From positions 1,187,501-1,251,500 of the forward strand of contig NZ_RCHV01000002.1 of NCBI RefSeq assembly GCF_003665095.1: 64,000 bases of DNA, given 5' to 3'. Shown one piece after another: positions 56,299-64,000 of the stretch. The stretch is from Streptomyces sp. Z26. Its GTDB lineage: Bacteria > Actinomycetota > Actinomycetes > Streptomycetales > Streptomycetaceae. A program made the position numbers and the translations under genes. The notes under the pieces are model-generated. The model had not been told where the DNA came from. It saw only the letters and a list, made by a program, of their open reading frames with translations, and made no database searches. Every line of letters begins with the position of its first letter. Within the stretch, counting starts at the first letter, position 1.

Positions 56299-56892
56299 AT
56301 GAGCGATGCCGCCGCCGAGCGCCCCGCAGCCGAGCCCGACGAGGACGCCTGGGCGACCGCCTGTGAGGAGGACCTCGCCGCGGAGAAGGCGCGGCGCCGC
56401 ACCGAGTACGGGCCGCAGCCGGTCAGCGCCGCCGAGGAGCTGCGGCGGCTCGCGGACGCGGTCGCCGACCGGTTCGGCCTCCTCGGCAAGCCGCTGGGCG
56501 GACCGGCCGGACAGGCCGCGGCGCAGGGCGTCGCGCAGCAGCTGTTCGCGCAGGCGCGCGCCGTCGTCGAGCCGGTCGTCGAGCGCAACCCGCAGGTCTT
56601 CGACCACCTCGCGACGGCGGGCAACGAGCTGCTGGCGGCGTACCGTTCGGCGGTGCAGGGCGAGGAGCGGCGCTGGTCGGCGGACGTACGGCCCGAGGAC
56701 GTACGGCTGACGCCGCACGACGCGGCGGACGGCGCGACGGCCCCGGAGACGGGGACGCGGACCGAGCCGGGCGAGGAAGCGGGCGCGGAGACCGGCGGCG
56801 CGGACACCGGCAAGGGCACCCGCGAGGACCCGGGCAAGGGCGGCACGGACGACGACGGGCCCGACGGGCCGCAGCGGATCGACCTGGACTGA
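56299..56892 (+). CDS. DUF5304 protein
   Basis: 197 residues. The N-terminal half has DEDAWATACEEDLAAEKARR and SAAEELRRLADAVADRFG, then helices with AQGVAQQLFAQARAVVEPVV, as in the actinobacterial DUF5304 family. The C-terminal third is acidic and Gly/Thr-rich, likely disordered. No function known. It lies between the ArsA-like gene and glkA on the same strand, 91 nt and 120 nt apart. Confidence 0.85.
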   Translation: MSDAAAERPAAEPDEDAWATACEEDLAAEKARRRTEYGPQPVSAAEELRRLADAVADRFGLLGKPLGGPAGQAAAQGVAQQLFAQARAVVEPVVERNPQVFDHLATAGNELLAAYRSAVQGEERRWSADVRPEDVRLTPHDAADGATAPETGTRTEPGEEAGAETGGADTGKGTREDPGKGGTDDDGPDGPQRIDLD

Positions 56893-57012
56893 AGCCCCGG
56901 ACTGGGCCCCAACCCCCGCGGGCCGTCCGCCCGTACCGGACGCGCCCCGGGCCTCCCCGTGCGCTCCGGTACCCTCATGCGCAGCGGGGAACGACCGAAA
57001 ACTGAGGGATAC

Positions 57013-57954
57013 ATGGGACTCACCATCGGCGTCGACATCGGCGGCACCAAGATCGCGGCCGGCGTGGTCGACGAAGAGGGCACGATCCTGGAGACGTGCA
57101 AGGTGCCGACTCCGCCGACCGCGGAGGGCGTCGTGGACGCCATCGGGAACGCGGTCCGTGAGGTCAGCGCCCAGCATCCCGTGGAGGCCGTCGGGATCGG
57201 CGCGGCCGGATACGTGGACGACAAGCGCGCCACCGTCCTCTTCGCGCCCAACATCGCCTGGCGCCACGAGGCGTTGAAGGACAAGGTGGAGCAGCGCGTC
57301 GGGCTGCCCGTCGTCGTGGAGAACGACGCGAACGCGGCGGCCTGGGGCGAGTACCGCTTCGGCGCCGGGCAGGGCCACGACGACGTCGTGTGCATCACGC
57401 TCGGCACGGGCCTCGGCGGCGGCATCGTCATCGGCGGCAGACTGCACCGCGGACGCTTCGGCGTGGCCGCGGAGTTCGGCCACATCCGGGTCGTCCCGGA
57501 CGGCCTGCTGTGCGGCTGCGGCAGCCAGGGCTGCTGGGAGCAGTACGCGTCGGGCCGGGCCCTCGTGCGGTACGCGCAGCAGCGTGCCGCCGCGACGCCC
57601 GAGAACGCGGAGGTGCTGCTCGGCCTCGGCGACGGCACCCCGGAGGGTGTCGAGGGGCGGCACGTCAGCCAGGCCGCGCGGGCGGGCGACCCGGTGTCGG
57701 TCGACGCGTTCCGCGAGCTGGCGCGCTGGGCCGGTGCCGGACTGGCCGACCTGGCCTCGCTGTTCGACCCGTCGGCGTTCATCGTGGGCGGCGGCGTCTC
57801 GGACGAGGGCGACCTGGTGCTGGACCCGATCCGCAAGTCGTTCAAGCGCTGGCTGGTCGGCGGCCAGTGGCGCCCGCACGCGCAGGTGCTCGCGGCCCAA
57901 CTCGGCGGCGAGGCGGGCCTCGTGGGCGCGGCGGACCTGGCCCGGCAGGGCTGA
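57013..57954 (+). CDS. glkA: Glucokinase (ROK family)
   Basis: Phosphorylates glucose and, in Streptomyces, mediates carbon catabolite repression. 313 residues. Phosphate loop GVDIGGTKIAAG, sugar-binding VENDANAAAWGEYRFG, ATP loop TLGTGLGGGI, and the ROK zinc motif CGCGSQGCWEQYASG. ATG 57013 (MGLTIGVDIGG) with GAGGG upstream; the longer frame to 56959 is not conserved. A strong hairpin follows. Confidence 0.97.
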   Translation: MGLTIGVDIGGTKIAAGVVDEEGTILETCKVPTPPTAEGVVDAIGNAVREVSAQHPVEAVGIGAAGYVDDKRATVLFAPNIAWRHEALKDKVEQRVGLPVVVENDANAAAWGEYRFGAGQGHDDVVCITLGTGLGGGIVIGGRLHRGRFGVAAEFGHIRVVPDGLLCGCGSQGCWEQYASGRALVRYAQQRAAATPENAEVLLGLGDGTPEGVEGRHVSQAARAGDPVSVDAFRELARWAGAGLADLASLFDPSAFIVGGGVSDEGDLVLDPIRKSFKRWLVGGQWRPHAQVLAAQLGGEAGLVGAADLARQG

Positions 57955-57979
57955 CGGCGCACCGCGCGCGATCGTACGG

Positions 57980-58015
57980 CGAGGCGGGTCGGGGCACGTT
58001 CCCCGGCCCGCCTCG
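57980..58015 (+). terminator. Terminator behind glkA
   Basis: 57980-57994 pairs with 58001-58015 (15 bp, one G-U pair, 6-nt loop), 26 nt after the stop. Confidence 0.75.
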
Positions 58016-58078
58016 TACGTCGCGGGGGCGGCGACCGCACCTCGTCCCTACGGCCTCCCGGCCGTGGCGGGCGCGTAC

Positions 58079-58084
58079 TACGCT
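58079..58084 (+). promoter_or_regulatory. Leaderless -10 element of the EEP gene
   Basis: TACGCT, 7 nt before ATG 58092, no ribosome site. Confidence 0.5.
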
Positions 58085-58091
58085 CGGTGGC

Positions 58092-58865
58092 ATGACGTAC
58101 GCGGACCTTGCGGACCTTCCCGGATCGAAGACGGAGCCCGACGGGTCCGCGGTGGTCCGCCTCCTCAGCTACAACGTCCGCTCCCTGCGCGACGACCGCG
58201 AGGCGCTCGCCCGGGTGATCCGCGCGTGCGCGCCCGACGTGCTCTGCGTGCAGGAGGCGCCGCGCTTCTTCCGCTGGCGCAAGTACGCGGCGTGGCTCGG
58301 CCGCCGTACGGACCTCTGCTACGTCACGGGCGGCGCCACCGCCAGCGGCCCGATGATCCTCTCGTCGCTGCGCGCGCACGTCGAGCACACCGAGGACGTG
58401 CTGCTCCCCCGTACGCCCGGACTGCACCGGCGGGGGCTGGCCACGGCCGTCCTGCGGTTCGGCAGCTCGGCGCGGCTGGCCGTCGTCAGCTGCCACCTCA
58501 GCCTCCAGGCCGCCGAACGGCGCGCGCAGGCGGGCCTGTTGCTGGACCGGCTGCCGCACGCGGCGACGCCGCACGCGGTGGTGGCGGGCGACCTCAACGA
58601 GCGGCCGGACGGGCGCGCGTTCCGGCGGCTGGCGGGCGCGTTGCAGGACTGCGGGGCGGTACGGCCGTGGGGCGGCGCGTACACCTCGACCCCCGACGAC
58701 CCGCACCAGCGCATCGACGCGGTACTGGCGTCGGAGGGCGTGGAGGTGCTGGGCTGCGGCGTCCCCGTCGGGCTCCCGGGCGTCACCGGCCGCGACCTGC
58801 GCGCGGCCACCGACCATCTGCCGGTGCTGGCGGCGCTGCGCGTACCGGCGGCGGCAGCGGCGTAG
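58092..58865 (+). CDS. Endonuclease/exonuclease/phosphatase-family protein
   Basis: 257 residues of the EEP fold: LLSYNVRSLRDD (Asn/Glu metal site), VLCVQEAPRFF with catalytic Glu, VVSCHLSLQ, AGDLNERPD (Asp/Asn) and the closing TDHLPVLAAL (Asp-His). Substrate may be a nucleic acid or a phospholipid or inositol phosphate. No signal peptide. Leaderless start at ATG 58092. Confidence 0.93.
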   Translation: MTYADLADLPGSKTEPDGSAVVRLLSYNVRSLRDDREALARVIRACAPDVLCVQEAPRFFRWRKYAAWLGRRTDLCYVTGGATASGPMILSSLRAHVEHTEDVLLPRTPGLHRRGLATAVLRFGSSARLAVVSCHLSLQAAERRAQAGLLLDRLPHAATPHAVVAGDLNERPDGRAFRRLAGALQDCGAVRPWGGAYTSTPDDPHQRIDAVLASEGVEVLGCGVPVGLPGVTGRDLRAATDHLPVLAALRVPAAAAA

Positions 58866-58882
58866 CTCCGGGGCCCGCCGGG

Positions 58883-59005
58883 TCAGCTCGCGCCGTTGCG
58901 CCCCGCCTCGGCCCGTTCGCGTTCGCGGCGCAGCTCGAGGGAGACGAGCCGTCCGGTCAGCAGTGTCACCAGGCTGAATACCAGCAGCAGTGTCAGTGTC
59001 AGCAC
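58883..59005 (-). CDS. Small single-pass membrane protein (40 residues)
   Basis: The minus-strand frame from GTG 59005 reads VLTLTLLLVFSLVTLLTGRL followed by VSLELRRERERAEAGRNGAS: one membrane helix and a charged helix. The helix composition and a G-rich stretch before the start favour a real gene; the upstream frame continuation is not protein-like. Converges on the EEP gene with 17 nt between stops. I do not recognise a named family. Confidence 0.5.
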   Translation of the reverse strand: MLTLTLLLVFSLVTLLTGRLVSLELRRERERAEAGRNGAS

Positions 59006-59184
59006 GGTCAGCCCCCCGTTCCTCGCATCGGCCGTACCGGCGCCGGGAGCGCCGGAGGTGTCGGACGTGTCGGCCCCTCGATCGTGGCGCGCGGGCGGCG
59101 CGGGCGCACTGCCGGATGCGGGCAGCGTCGCGGCGGCGCACGCTGCCGGGTCGTACGGGGGCGGGGGTCGTACGGCGGCGGGCG

Positions 59185-59583
59185 TCAGCGGGCGAACTTC
59201 GCGACGGCCTCCGGGGTGACGGGCGTGAAGAAGTTGACGAGGTTGCCGTCGGGGTCGCGGAACAGCAGCGCCCGGTTGCCCCACGGCATGGTGGTCGGCT
59301 CGGTCACGAAGTCGGTGACGAGACCGGCCAGGTTCGCGCGCACCCGGTCCACGTCGTCCACCAGGAACTCGATGATCACGCTGCGGTTGTCGGCCGCGCG
59401 GGAGGAGCCCGGCGCGAACAGCGGCACGGTACGCGTACTGGCGAGGGCCAACGTCGCGCCGGGCGTACGGAGTTCGGCGAAGTCGTCGGTGTACCGGTCC
59501 GCGCGCAGGCCGGTCGCGCGCTCGTAGAAGGCGACGAGGCGGGGGAGGTCGTCGGTGATGACGCGGATCGAGACGAAGTCCAT
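59185..59583 (-). CDS. VOC (glyoxalase/bleomycin resistance) family protein
   Basis: 132 residues, two beta-alpha-beta-beta-beta units: VSIRVITDDLPRLVAFYERA in the first and IIEFLVDDVDRVRANL with ALLFRDPDGNLVNFF in the second. This fold serves dioxygenases, isomerases and drug-binding proteins; the reaction here is unknown. AGGAGAG stands before ATG 59583. It is divergent from a WYL regulator, with an operator-like palindrome between. Confidence 0.93.
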   Translation of the reverse strand: MDFVSIRVITDDLPRLVAFYERATGLRADRYTDDFAELRTPGATLALASTRTVPLFAPGSSRAADNRSVIIEFLVDDVDRVRANLAGLVTDFVTEPTTMPWGNRALLFRDPDGNLVNFFTPVTPEAVAKFAR

Positions 59584-59629
59584 GGTGCTCTCCTGGGGTG
59601 CGGTGACCTGGTGTTCCGCACGCTAGGAC

Positions 59630-59658
59630 GGATAGTGGACGGTTCCGGTCCACTATCC
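59630..59658. promoter_or_regulatory. Operator-like inverted repeat between the VOC and WYL genes
   Basis: GGATAGTGGAC (59630-59640) and GTCCACTATCC (59648-59658) form a perfect 11-bp dyad with a 7-nt spacer. It lies between TAGCGT (minus, 59620-59625, a -10 for the VOC gene) and TAGTCT (plus, 59683-59688, leaderless -10 for the WYL gene). Confidence 0.75.
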
Positions 59659-59694
59659 CGGACGCATCACGCGTCCCCCCAATAGTCTCGGGCC

Positions 59695-60825
59695 ATGTCC
59701 CGACCCACCGGCCGCGTGCTGACCCTGCTGGAGCTGCTCCAGTCCGGCGGCACCCGGACGAGCGCCGAACTGGCCGCCCGCCTCGGCGTCGACGGGCGCA
59801 GCGTGCGCCGGTACGTGGAGCAGCTGACCGACCTCGGCATCCCCGTGGAGGCGGTACGGGGACGGTACGGCGGCTACCGCCTGGCCGCGGGCTACCGGCT
59901 GCCGCCGCTCATGCTCGACGACGACGAGGCGCTCGCCGTGCTCCTCGGCCTGGTCGCCGGACGGCGTACGGGCCTGCTGACGGCGGGCGGCCCGATGGCC
60001 GACACGGCGGGCGAGACGGCGGCGGCGAAGATCCGGCGCGTGCTGCCCGCCCCGCTCGCCCGCCGACTCGACGCGGTCCTGGAGACCCTCGCCCTCACCG
60101 AGCCGTCCGGCACGCTCCCGCCGGCCACGACCGCGCCCCCGCCGGACACCGGGACGCTGCTCACGCTGGCCGACGCCGTACGCCATCGGCGGCCGGTCGC
60201 CCTCCGGTACACCGACCGCCACGGGCGGCGCAGCGACCGCGTGCTGCACCCGTACGGCGTGGTGGTGCACGCGGGGCGGTGGTACGTGACCGGCGCGGAC
60301 CCCGACGCGGACCCCGGTGACGGGGACGGGGACGGCGGTACGGGCGGCGGGGAACGGACCTTCCGGCTCGACCGCGTCGCGGAAGCCAGGGCGCTGCCCG
60401 GCACGTTCGAGGCGCCGCCGGAGCGGGACCCGGCGGCCCGCCTGCTCGCCGGCTTCGCCGACGCCCCGTACCGGCACGAGGTGACGCTGCGCGTCCACGC
60501 CACGTTCGGGGCGATCCGCGCGCGGCTGCCCGCGAGCGTGGCGCGCGTGACGGAGATCCCGGAGGAGACGCGGACCCCGCAGGCCCCGGAGGGTACCGCG
60601 GCGGCGGAACGTACCGACGGGCGCTGGCACCGCGTCGAGCTGCGGGTGGAGAGCCTCGACTGGCTGCCCGGCGTACTGGCGTCCCTGGACCGGCCGTTCG
60701 TCGTCGAACGGCCGGACGCCCTGCGCGGTCTCGTGGCCGCCGCGGCCGAACGCCTCGCGGCCCGCGCGCACGCCCGCGCCGACCACGGGCGGGCGCCGGA
60801 CACCGCCTGGCCGGACACCGCCTAG
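59695..60825 (+). CDS. YafY/WYL-family transcriptional regulator
   Basis: 376 residues. Winged helix at the N terminus: RVLTLLELLQSGGTRTSAEL, VDGRSVRRYVEQLTDLGIPV, then VRGRYGGYRLAAGYRLPPL, the standard HTH_11 part. The WYL domain follows (RPVALRYTDRHGR, YVTGADP), with a Gly/Asp-rich loop, and a WCX end (about 265-350). Ligand unknown. The divergent VOC gene is its likely target. The stop overlaps the next gene's stop by 3 nt (convergent). Confidence 0.93.
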   Translation: MSRPTGRVLTLLELLQSGGTRTSAELAARLGVDGRSVRRYVEQLTDLGIPVEAVRGRYGGYRLAAGYRLPPLMLDDDEALAVLLGLVAGRRTGLLTAGGPMADTAGETAAAKIRRVLPAPLARRLDAVLETLALTEPSGTLPPATTAPPPDTGTLLTLADAVRHRRPVALRYTDRHGRRSDRVLHPYGVVVHAGRWYVTGADPDADPGDGDGDGGTGGGERTFRLDRVAEARALPGTFEAPPERDPAARLLAGFADAPYRHEVTLRVHATFGAIRARLPASVARVTEIPEETRTPQAPEGTAAAERTDGRWHRVELRVESLDWLPGVLASLDRPFVVERPDALRGLVAAAAERLAARAHARADHGRAPDTAWPDTA

Positions 60826-61547
60826 ACGACCGCGCCGCGCCCCGGGTCCTCGAAGCCGTCGTCGTCGCGGTCGTCCCGCATCCGGGCCACCAGCGTGCCG
60901 AAGCCGCCGAGGAAGCCGCCGACGCCGAGCGTCACGATCCACCAGGTCATGTCGAAGCGGAACAGCACGGCGGCGAGCAGCAGCAGCGGCCCGCCGAGCA
61001 CCGCGATCCAGGCGAACTTCGTCGTCGGGTCCGCCTCCGGCAGCGGCGGCGGTTCCGGCGGTACGAAGTGCCCCTCGTCGTCCTCGTCCGCGCCGGTCCA
61101 GTCGCGCGGCCCGGTGCCCGCCGCGTACACGGTGACGCTCCGGACGACCGGCGGCCCGCCGCCGTCCGCGCCGTCCCGTCCGTCGTCGGCGGACCGGGTG
61201 AGGGTGTCGCCGTCCGGCTCGCGCCGACCGCTGTCGTCCCGTGCGCCGTCGGCGTCGCCGTCGTGGGCGTCGCCCTCCGGCCGTTCCGCGTCCCCGTCCG
61301 CGTCCGCGTCCTCGGCCCGGCCGTCGGCCGCGCCGGGCCCCTTGCCCGGAACGGCACCCGCGCCCGCACCCGTACGCCGGTCGCCGCCGTCGTCGCCCCG
61401 GTCCCCGTCACCGTCCCCGTCGCCGAGGCCGACGGCGGGTACGTCGCCGTACGCCGCCACGATCGCGGCCCAGGCCGCCTCCTCGTCCGGCGGCAGCACG
61501 GGCTCCGACTCGTCGCCCTTGCCGGCTCCGGCGTCACGCCCCGTCAC
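60822..61547 (-). CDS. Acidic membrane protein of unknown function
   Basis: 241 residues. Residues about 1-165 are rich in Asp, Gly, Glu and Ala (repeats such as GDGDGDGD); two membrane helices follow (about 181-200 and 202-222) and an Asp/Arg-rich end. I do not recognise the family. The start overlaps the hydrolase stop by 14 nt, so it is in one operon with it. The acidic stretch looks disordered. Confidence 0.75.
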   Translation of the reverse strand: MTGRDAGAGKGDESEPVLPPDEEAAWAAIVAAYGDVPAVGLGDGDGDGDRGDDGGDRRTGAGAGAVPGKGPGAADGRAEDADADGDAERPEGDAHDGDADGARDDSGRREPDGDTLTRSADDGRDGADGGGPPVVRSVTVYAAGTGPRDWTGADEDDEGHFVPPEPPPLPEADPTTKFAWIAVLGGPLLLLAAVLFRFDMTWWIVTLGVGGFLGGFGTLVARMRDDRDDDGFEDPGRGAVV

Positions 61548-62304
61548 GAGCCGCCTTCCCTGCCGCGATCCGGGAGAAGAAGCCCTCGCTGTCCGCGAAG
61601 ACGCGCTCCGCGTCGTGGTCCAGCGTGGCGACGTGGTAGCTGCGCTCCAGCAGCGTCTCGGTGACGTCCTCGGAGGACACCCGCGAGAGGATCAGCGCGG
61701 AGTCGGCGGGCGGCACCACGTGGTCGGTACGGCTGTGCAGCAGCAGCAACGGCTGTGTCACCTCCGGGAGTTCGCCCCGCACCACCCCGAAGAACCCGCG
61801 CAGCGAGTGGGCGGCGTGCAGCGGCACGCGGTCGTACCCCAGCTCGTGGGCGCCCTCCTTCGCGATGTCGTCGGTGATGCCCTTCGTGGAACGTACGAGG
61901 TGGCGCGCGACGGGCAGCGCGTACCCGGACAGCCGGGGGAACGTGCACGCCGGGTTGACCACGGCGACGCCGTCGACCGCGTCGCCGTGCCGGGCCGCGA
62001 GCCGCAGCGCGAGCGCGCCGCCCATGGAGAGACCGGCCACGAAGACCTGTGCGCAGCTGTCCCGCAGGAGGCGCAACTCCCGGTCCACGGTGGCGTACCA
62101 GTCCTGCCAGCCGGTGGCCGCCAGGTCCTCCCAGCGGGTGCCGTGGCCGGGGAGGAGGGGCAGCGACACCGTGTACCCCGCGTCGGCCAGGTGGCGGGCC
62201 CACGGGCGGAGCGACTGCGGTGAACCGGTGAAGCCGTGGCAGAGGAGGACTCCGACCTCCGACCCCTCATGACGCATCGGTTCGGCTCCTGGGATGAGCG
62301 GCAC
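61534..62304 (-). CDS. Alpha/beta hydrolase (carboxylesterase-like)
   Basis: 256 residues. VGVLLCHGFTGSPQSLRPWA is the oxyanion region, the nucleophile elbow is AGLSMGGA (GLSMG), the acid is in LLLLHSRTDHVVPP and the base His in SYHVATLDHD. This resembles Est30-type monoglyceride or carboxylesterases. The open frame extends to GTG 62340, but TACAGT at 62341-62346 (minus) looks like its -10; GTG 62304 (VPLIPGAEP) with GGAG upstream is the likelier start. Confidence 0.88.
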   Translation of the reverse strand: MPLIPGAEPMRHEGSEVGVLLCHGFTGSPQSLRPWARHLADAGYTVSLPLLPGHGTRWEDLAATGWQDWYATVDRELRLLRDSCAQVFVAGLSMGGALALRLAARHGDAVDGVAVVNPACTFPRLSGYALPVARHLVRSTKGITDDIAKEGAHELGYDRVPLHAAHSLRGFFGVVRGELPEVTQPLLLLHSRTDHVVPPADSALILSRVSSEDVTETLLERSYHVATLDHDAERVFADSEGFFSRIAAGKAARDGA

Positions 62305-62451
62305 CGTGGGACTCCGTTCGCGGCGGGCGGCTGTGCCCACACTGTAATTCGTCGTACGCGGGTCCGTCAGCGCCCGGGACGCCAGGGGGCGCGCGCACTT
62401 CGCCGTACGCCGCCCGCACGCCGGTCGGGAACGGAGGCGCGGGCAGCGGGA

Positions 62452-62457
62452 TAGGCT
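62452..62457 (+). promoter_or_regulatory. Candidate -10 element of the acyltransferase gene
   Basis: TAGGCT, giving transcription from about 62464, ahead of the AGGAGG ribosome site at 62474-62479. Confidence 0.5.
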
Positions 62458-62485
62458 CGTGGGCGTCGGACACAGGAGGTCCCGG

Positions 62486-63337
62486 TTGCTCTACGGCGCC
62501 ATGAAGCTGTCGGTCGGCAGCTCACTGAAACTGGTCTTCCGCCCCTGGGTGGAAGGTCTGGAGAACATCCCCGAAAGCGGCCCCGCCATCCTGGCGAGCA
62601 ACCATCTGTCGTTCTCGGACTCCTTCTTCCTGCCCGCGATACTGGACCGGAAGATCACCTTCATCGCGAAGTCCGAGTACTTCACCTCACCCGGCGTCAA
62701 GGGCCGGCTGACGGCCGCCTTCTTCAAGGGCGTCGGGCAGCTCCCGGTCGACAGGTCGGGCGTACGGGGCGCGGCCGAGGCCGCGATCCGCAGCGGGCTG
62801 GACGTGCTGGAGCGGGGCGAGCTGTTCGGCATCTACCCGGAGGGCACCCGTTCCCCGGACGGCAGGCTGTACCGCGGCAAGCCCGGCGGCCTGCCCCGGC
62901 TCGCGCTGCTCTCCGGCGCCCCGGTGATCCCGCTGGCGATGATCGACACGGAGAAGATCCAGCCGCCGGGCCAGGTCGTCCCGAAGGTGATGCGGCCGGG
63001 CATCCGGATCGGCAGGCCGCTGGACTTCAGCCGCTACCAGGGCATGGACGGGGACCGCTTCATCCAGCGTTCGGTGACGGACGAGGTGATGTACGAGATC
63101 ATGCGGCTGTCCGGGCAGGAGTACGTGGACGAGTACGCCACGGCCGCCAAGCGCCGTATCGCGGACGCCGAGAAGGCGGCGAAGGCCGAAAGCTCCCAGC
63201 GGGCCGAGGATGCCGAGCGGGCGGCGCGGTCCGTGACGGCCGACGGGGCCGCGGACACGGCACCGGCCCCGCGGGGCGGGGAGCACGCGGCGGGGGCCGC
63301 GGGGCGCCGGGAGGACGGCGAGCGGAGAGCGGCGTAG
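62486..63337 (+). CDS. PlsC-like 1-acylglycerol-3-phosphate acyltransferase
   Basis: Transfers an acyl group in phospholipid synthesis at the membrane. 283 residues. Acyltransferase motifs: NHLSFSDSFF (HX4D), then GVKGRLTAAFFKGVGQLPVDR, the glycerol-phosphate motif LFGIYPEGTRSPDG and VIPLAMIDTE. The tail (about 225-283) is Ala/Glu/Arg-rich coiled. The start is TTG 62486, supported by AGGAGG 6 nt upstream; GTG 62459 is too close to the promoter. Confidence 0.92.
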   Translation: MLYGAMKLSVGSSLKLVFRPWVEGLENIPESGPAILASNHLSFSDSFFLPAILDRKITFIAKSEYFTSPGVKGRLTAAFFKGVGQLPVDRSGVRGAAEAAIRSGLDVLERGELFGIYPEGTRSPDGRLYRGKPGGLPRLALLSGAPVIPLAMIDTEKIQPPGQVVPKVMRPGIRIGRPLDFSRYQGMDGDRFIQRSVTDEVMYEIMRLSGQEYVDEYATAAKRRIADAEKAAKAESSQRAEDAERAARSVTADGAADTAPAPRGGEHAAGAAGRREDGERRAA

Positions 63338-63373
63338 CGACGCCGCGGGGCACGAACGGGGGGGGGACAGCCG

Positions 63374-64000
63374 ATGGCCGCGACGACGATGTCGGTCGAG
63401 CAGCCGCTGTGGCAGGCGTTGACCGGGTACCGGGTGGCGACGCTGCTCTACGCGATCGGGCTGCACGTCGCGTACGGCGAGTACGCGCATCCGCTCGGCG
63501 CGCACGTCTACATGGTCGCGCTGGCGGCGTGGACGGCCTGCACCTTCGGCAAGACGTTGTCCGCCGAGCGCTGCACGCTCCCGTTCCTCGCGGGCGACCT
63601 GGCGGTGGCCCTCACCGGCATCGTCCTCACCCGTTACGTGGCGACGTCCGAGCGGCTGGCGGAGGGCGTCACCACGCTGCCGTCGATATGGACGGCGGGC
63701 GCCGTCCTCGGCTGCGCCGTCAAGGGCGGCTGGCGCTGGGGCGCGGGCGCCTCCGCGCTGGTCGGCGCCGTCAACCTGCTGGCGCGCGGCGGCGCGACGC
63801 GCGAGACGCTGCACAACGTCCTGCTGGTCTGCGTCGCCAGCATCGCCATCGGCTACGTCGTCGAGGTCGCCCGCGCCAGTGAACGCACCCTCGCCCGCGC
63901 CCTCCGTATCGAGGCCGCCACCCGCGAACGGGAACGGCTCGCCCGGGACATCCACGACAGCGTGCTCCAGGTGCTGGCGATGGTGCAGCGGCGCGGTACG
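63374..64000 (+). CDS. MacS-like sensor histidine kinase, N-terminal part
   Basis: 209 codons are visible before the window ends. The start SVEQPLWQALTGYRVATLLY leads into about five membrane helices (residues 20-165), then a coiled linker and the phosphoacceptor box RERERLARDIHDSVLQVLAM of the NarL/LiaS-type (HisKA_3) kinases, with the phosphorylated His in DIHDSV. The MacS family of Streptomyces begins in the same way, as I recall. The ATP-binding domain and a response regulator should lie beyond 64000. GGGGGG before the ATG is a weak ribosome site. Confidence 0.88.
   Translation, partial: MAATTMSVEQPLWQALTGYRVATLLYAIGLHVAYGEYAHPLGAHVYMVALAAWTACTFGKTLSAERCTLPFLAGDLAVALTGIVLTRYVATSERLAEGVTTLPSIWTAGAVLGCAVKGGWRWGAGASALVGAVNLLARGGATRETLHNVLLVCVASIAIGYVVEVARASERTLARALRIEAATRERERLARDIHDSVLQVLAMVQRRGT

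Noticed and set aside
56959..57012. Upstream in-frame start of glkA
   Set aside because: The 18 extra residues are unlike the ROK family, which starts at MGLTIGVDIGG, and the ribosome site fits ATG 57013.

Overview
The window is a continuous 64 kb piece of a very GC-rich actinobacterial chromosome. Gene content and order match the division and cell-wall (dcw) region of Streptomyces: ileS, divIVA, yggT, sepF, yggS, pgeF, ftsZ, ftsQ, murG, ftsW, murD, mraY, murF, murE, ftsI, ftsL, rsmH. As far as I can recall it, the order agrees with the SCO2075-SCO2130 neighbourhood of S. coelicolor; this is recognition by eye, not a database search. Third codon positions are nearly all G or C, GTG and TTG starts are common, and TANNNT -10 hexamers often lie directly in front of start codons (leaderless transcripts). 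I see no insertion sequence, prophage, CRISPR array, rRNA or tRNA gene.

Layout. Bases 1-62 hold the start of a minus-strand DksA/TraR-like gene. Bases 241-3761 hold ileS with a promoter, an isoleucine T-box leader and a terminator. Bases 3801-22003 are one long minus-strand block: division genes (divIVA, sepF, ftsZ, ftsQ, ftsW, ftsI, ftsL), peptidoglycan precursor genes (murG, murD, mraY, murF, murE) and rsmH, many with 4-nt overlaps. Bases 22407-27783 (plus strand) carry a beta-carbonic anhydrase and a MoxR / DUF58 / transglutaminase operon. Bases 28072-30554 (minus) carry a DUF3040 membrane protein, a methyltransferase and an SAV_6107-like protein. Bases 30700-34409 are a self-contained cassette: a perfect 24-bp palindrome, a degenerate ABC ATPase, a YhgE/Pip-type membrane protein and a TetR regulator. 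Bases 34666-41026 hold a phytoene-desaturase-like oxidoreductase, a membrane protein with a Tyr/Gly-rich tail, metF, thiE, an Rv2175c-like DNA-binding protein and a ferredoxin-reductase-like flavoprotein. Bases 41157-43635 are a TPP riboswitch followed by thiO (frameshifted as sequenced), thiS and thiG. Next come a PASTA Ser/Thr kinase, a secreted lytic transglycosylase, an endonuclease IV-like protein, a sulfite-oxidase-like molybdoprotein, bacterioferritin, a Bfd-type ferredoxin under an iron box, and class II DAHP synthase. The last 13 kb contain fadD, a metallophosphoesterase, SRPBCC / ArsA-like / DUF5304 genes, glkA, an EEP-fold phosphatase, a VOC / WYL divergent pair, a hydrolase operon, a PlsC-like acyltransferase and a sensor kinase cut by the window end.

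How the genes work together. The dcw block makes lipid II (MurD/E/F, MraY, MurG) and couples it to septum assembly (FtsZ, SepF, FtsQ/L/W/I), with DivIVA directing tip growth. The PASTA kinase and the transglycosylase belong to the same cell-wall theme. The thi genes and metF serve thiamine and one-carbon metabolism. Bfr and Bfd store and release iron.

Points of most interest: the GXHH version of the HIGH signature in IleRS, the fully traceable translational T-box, the thiO frameshift, the operator-controlled ABC/Pip/TetR cassette whose ATPase has lost canonical motifs, the inverted repeat in the ftsZ leader, and the many apparently leaderless promoters.
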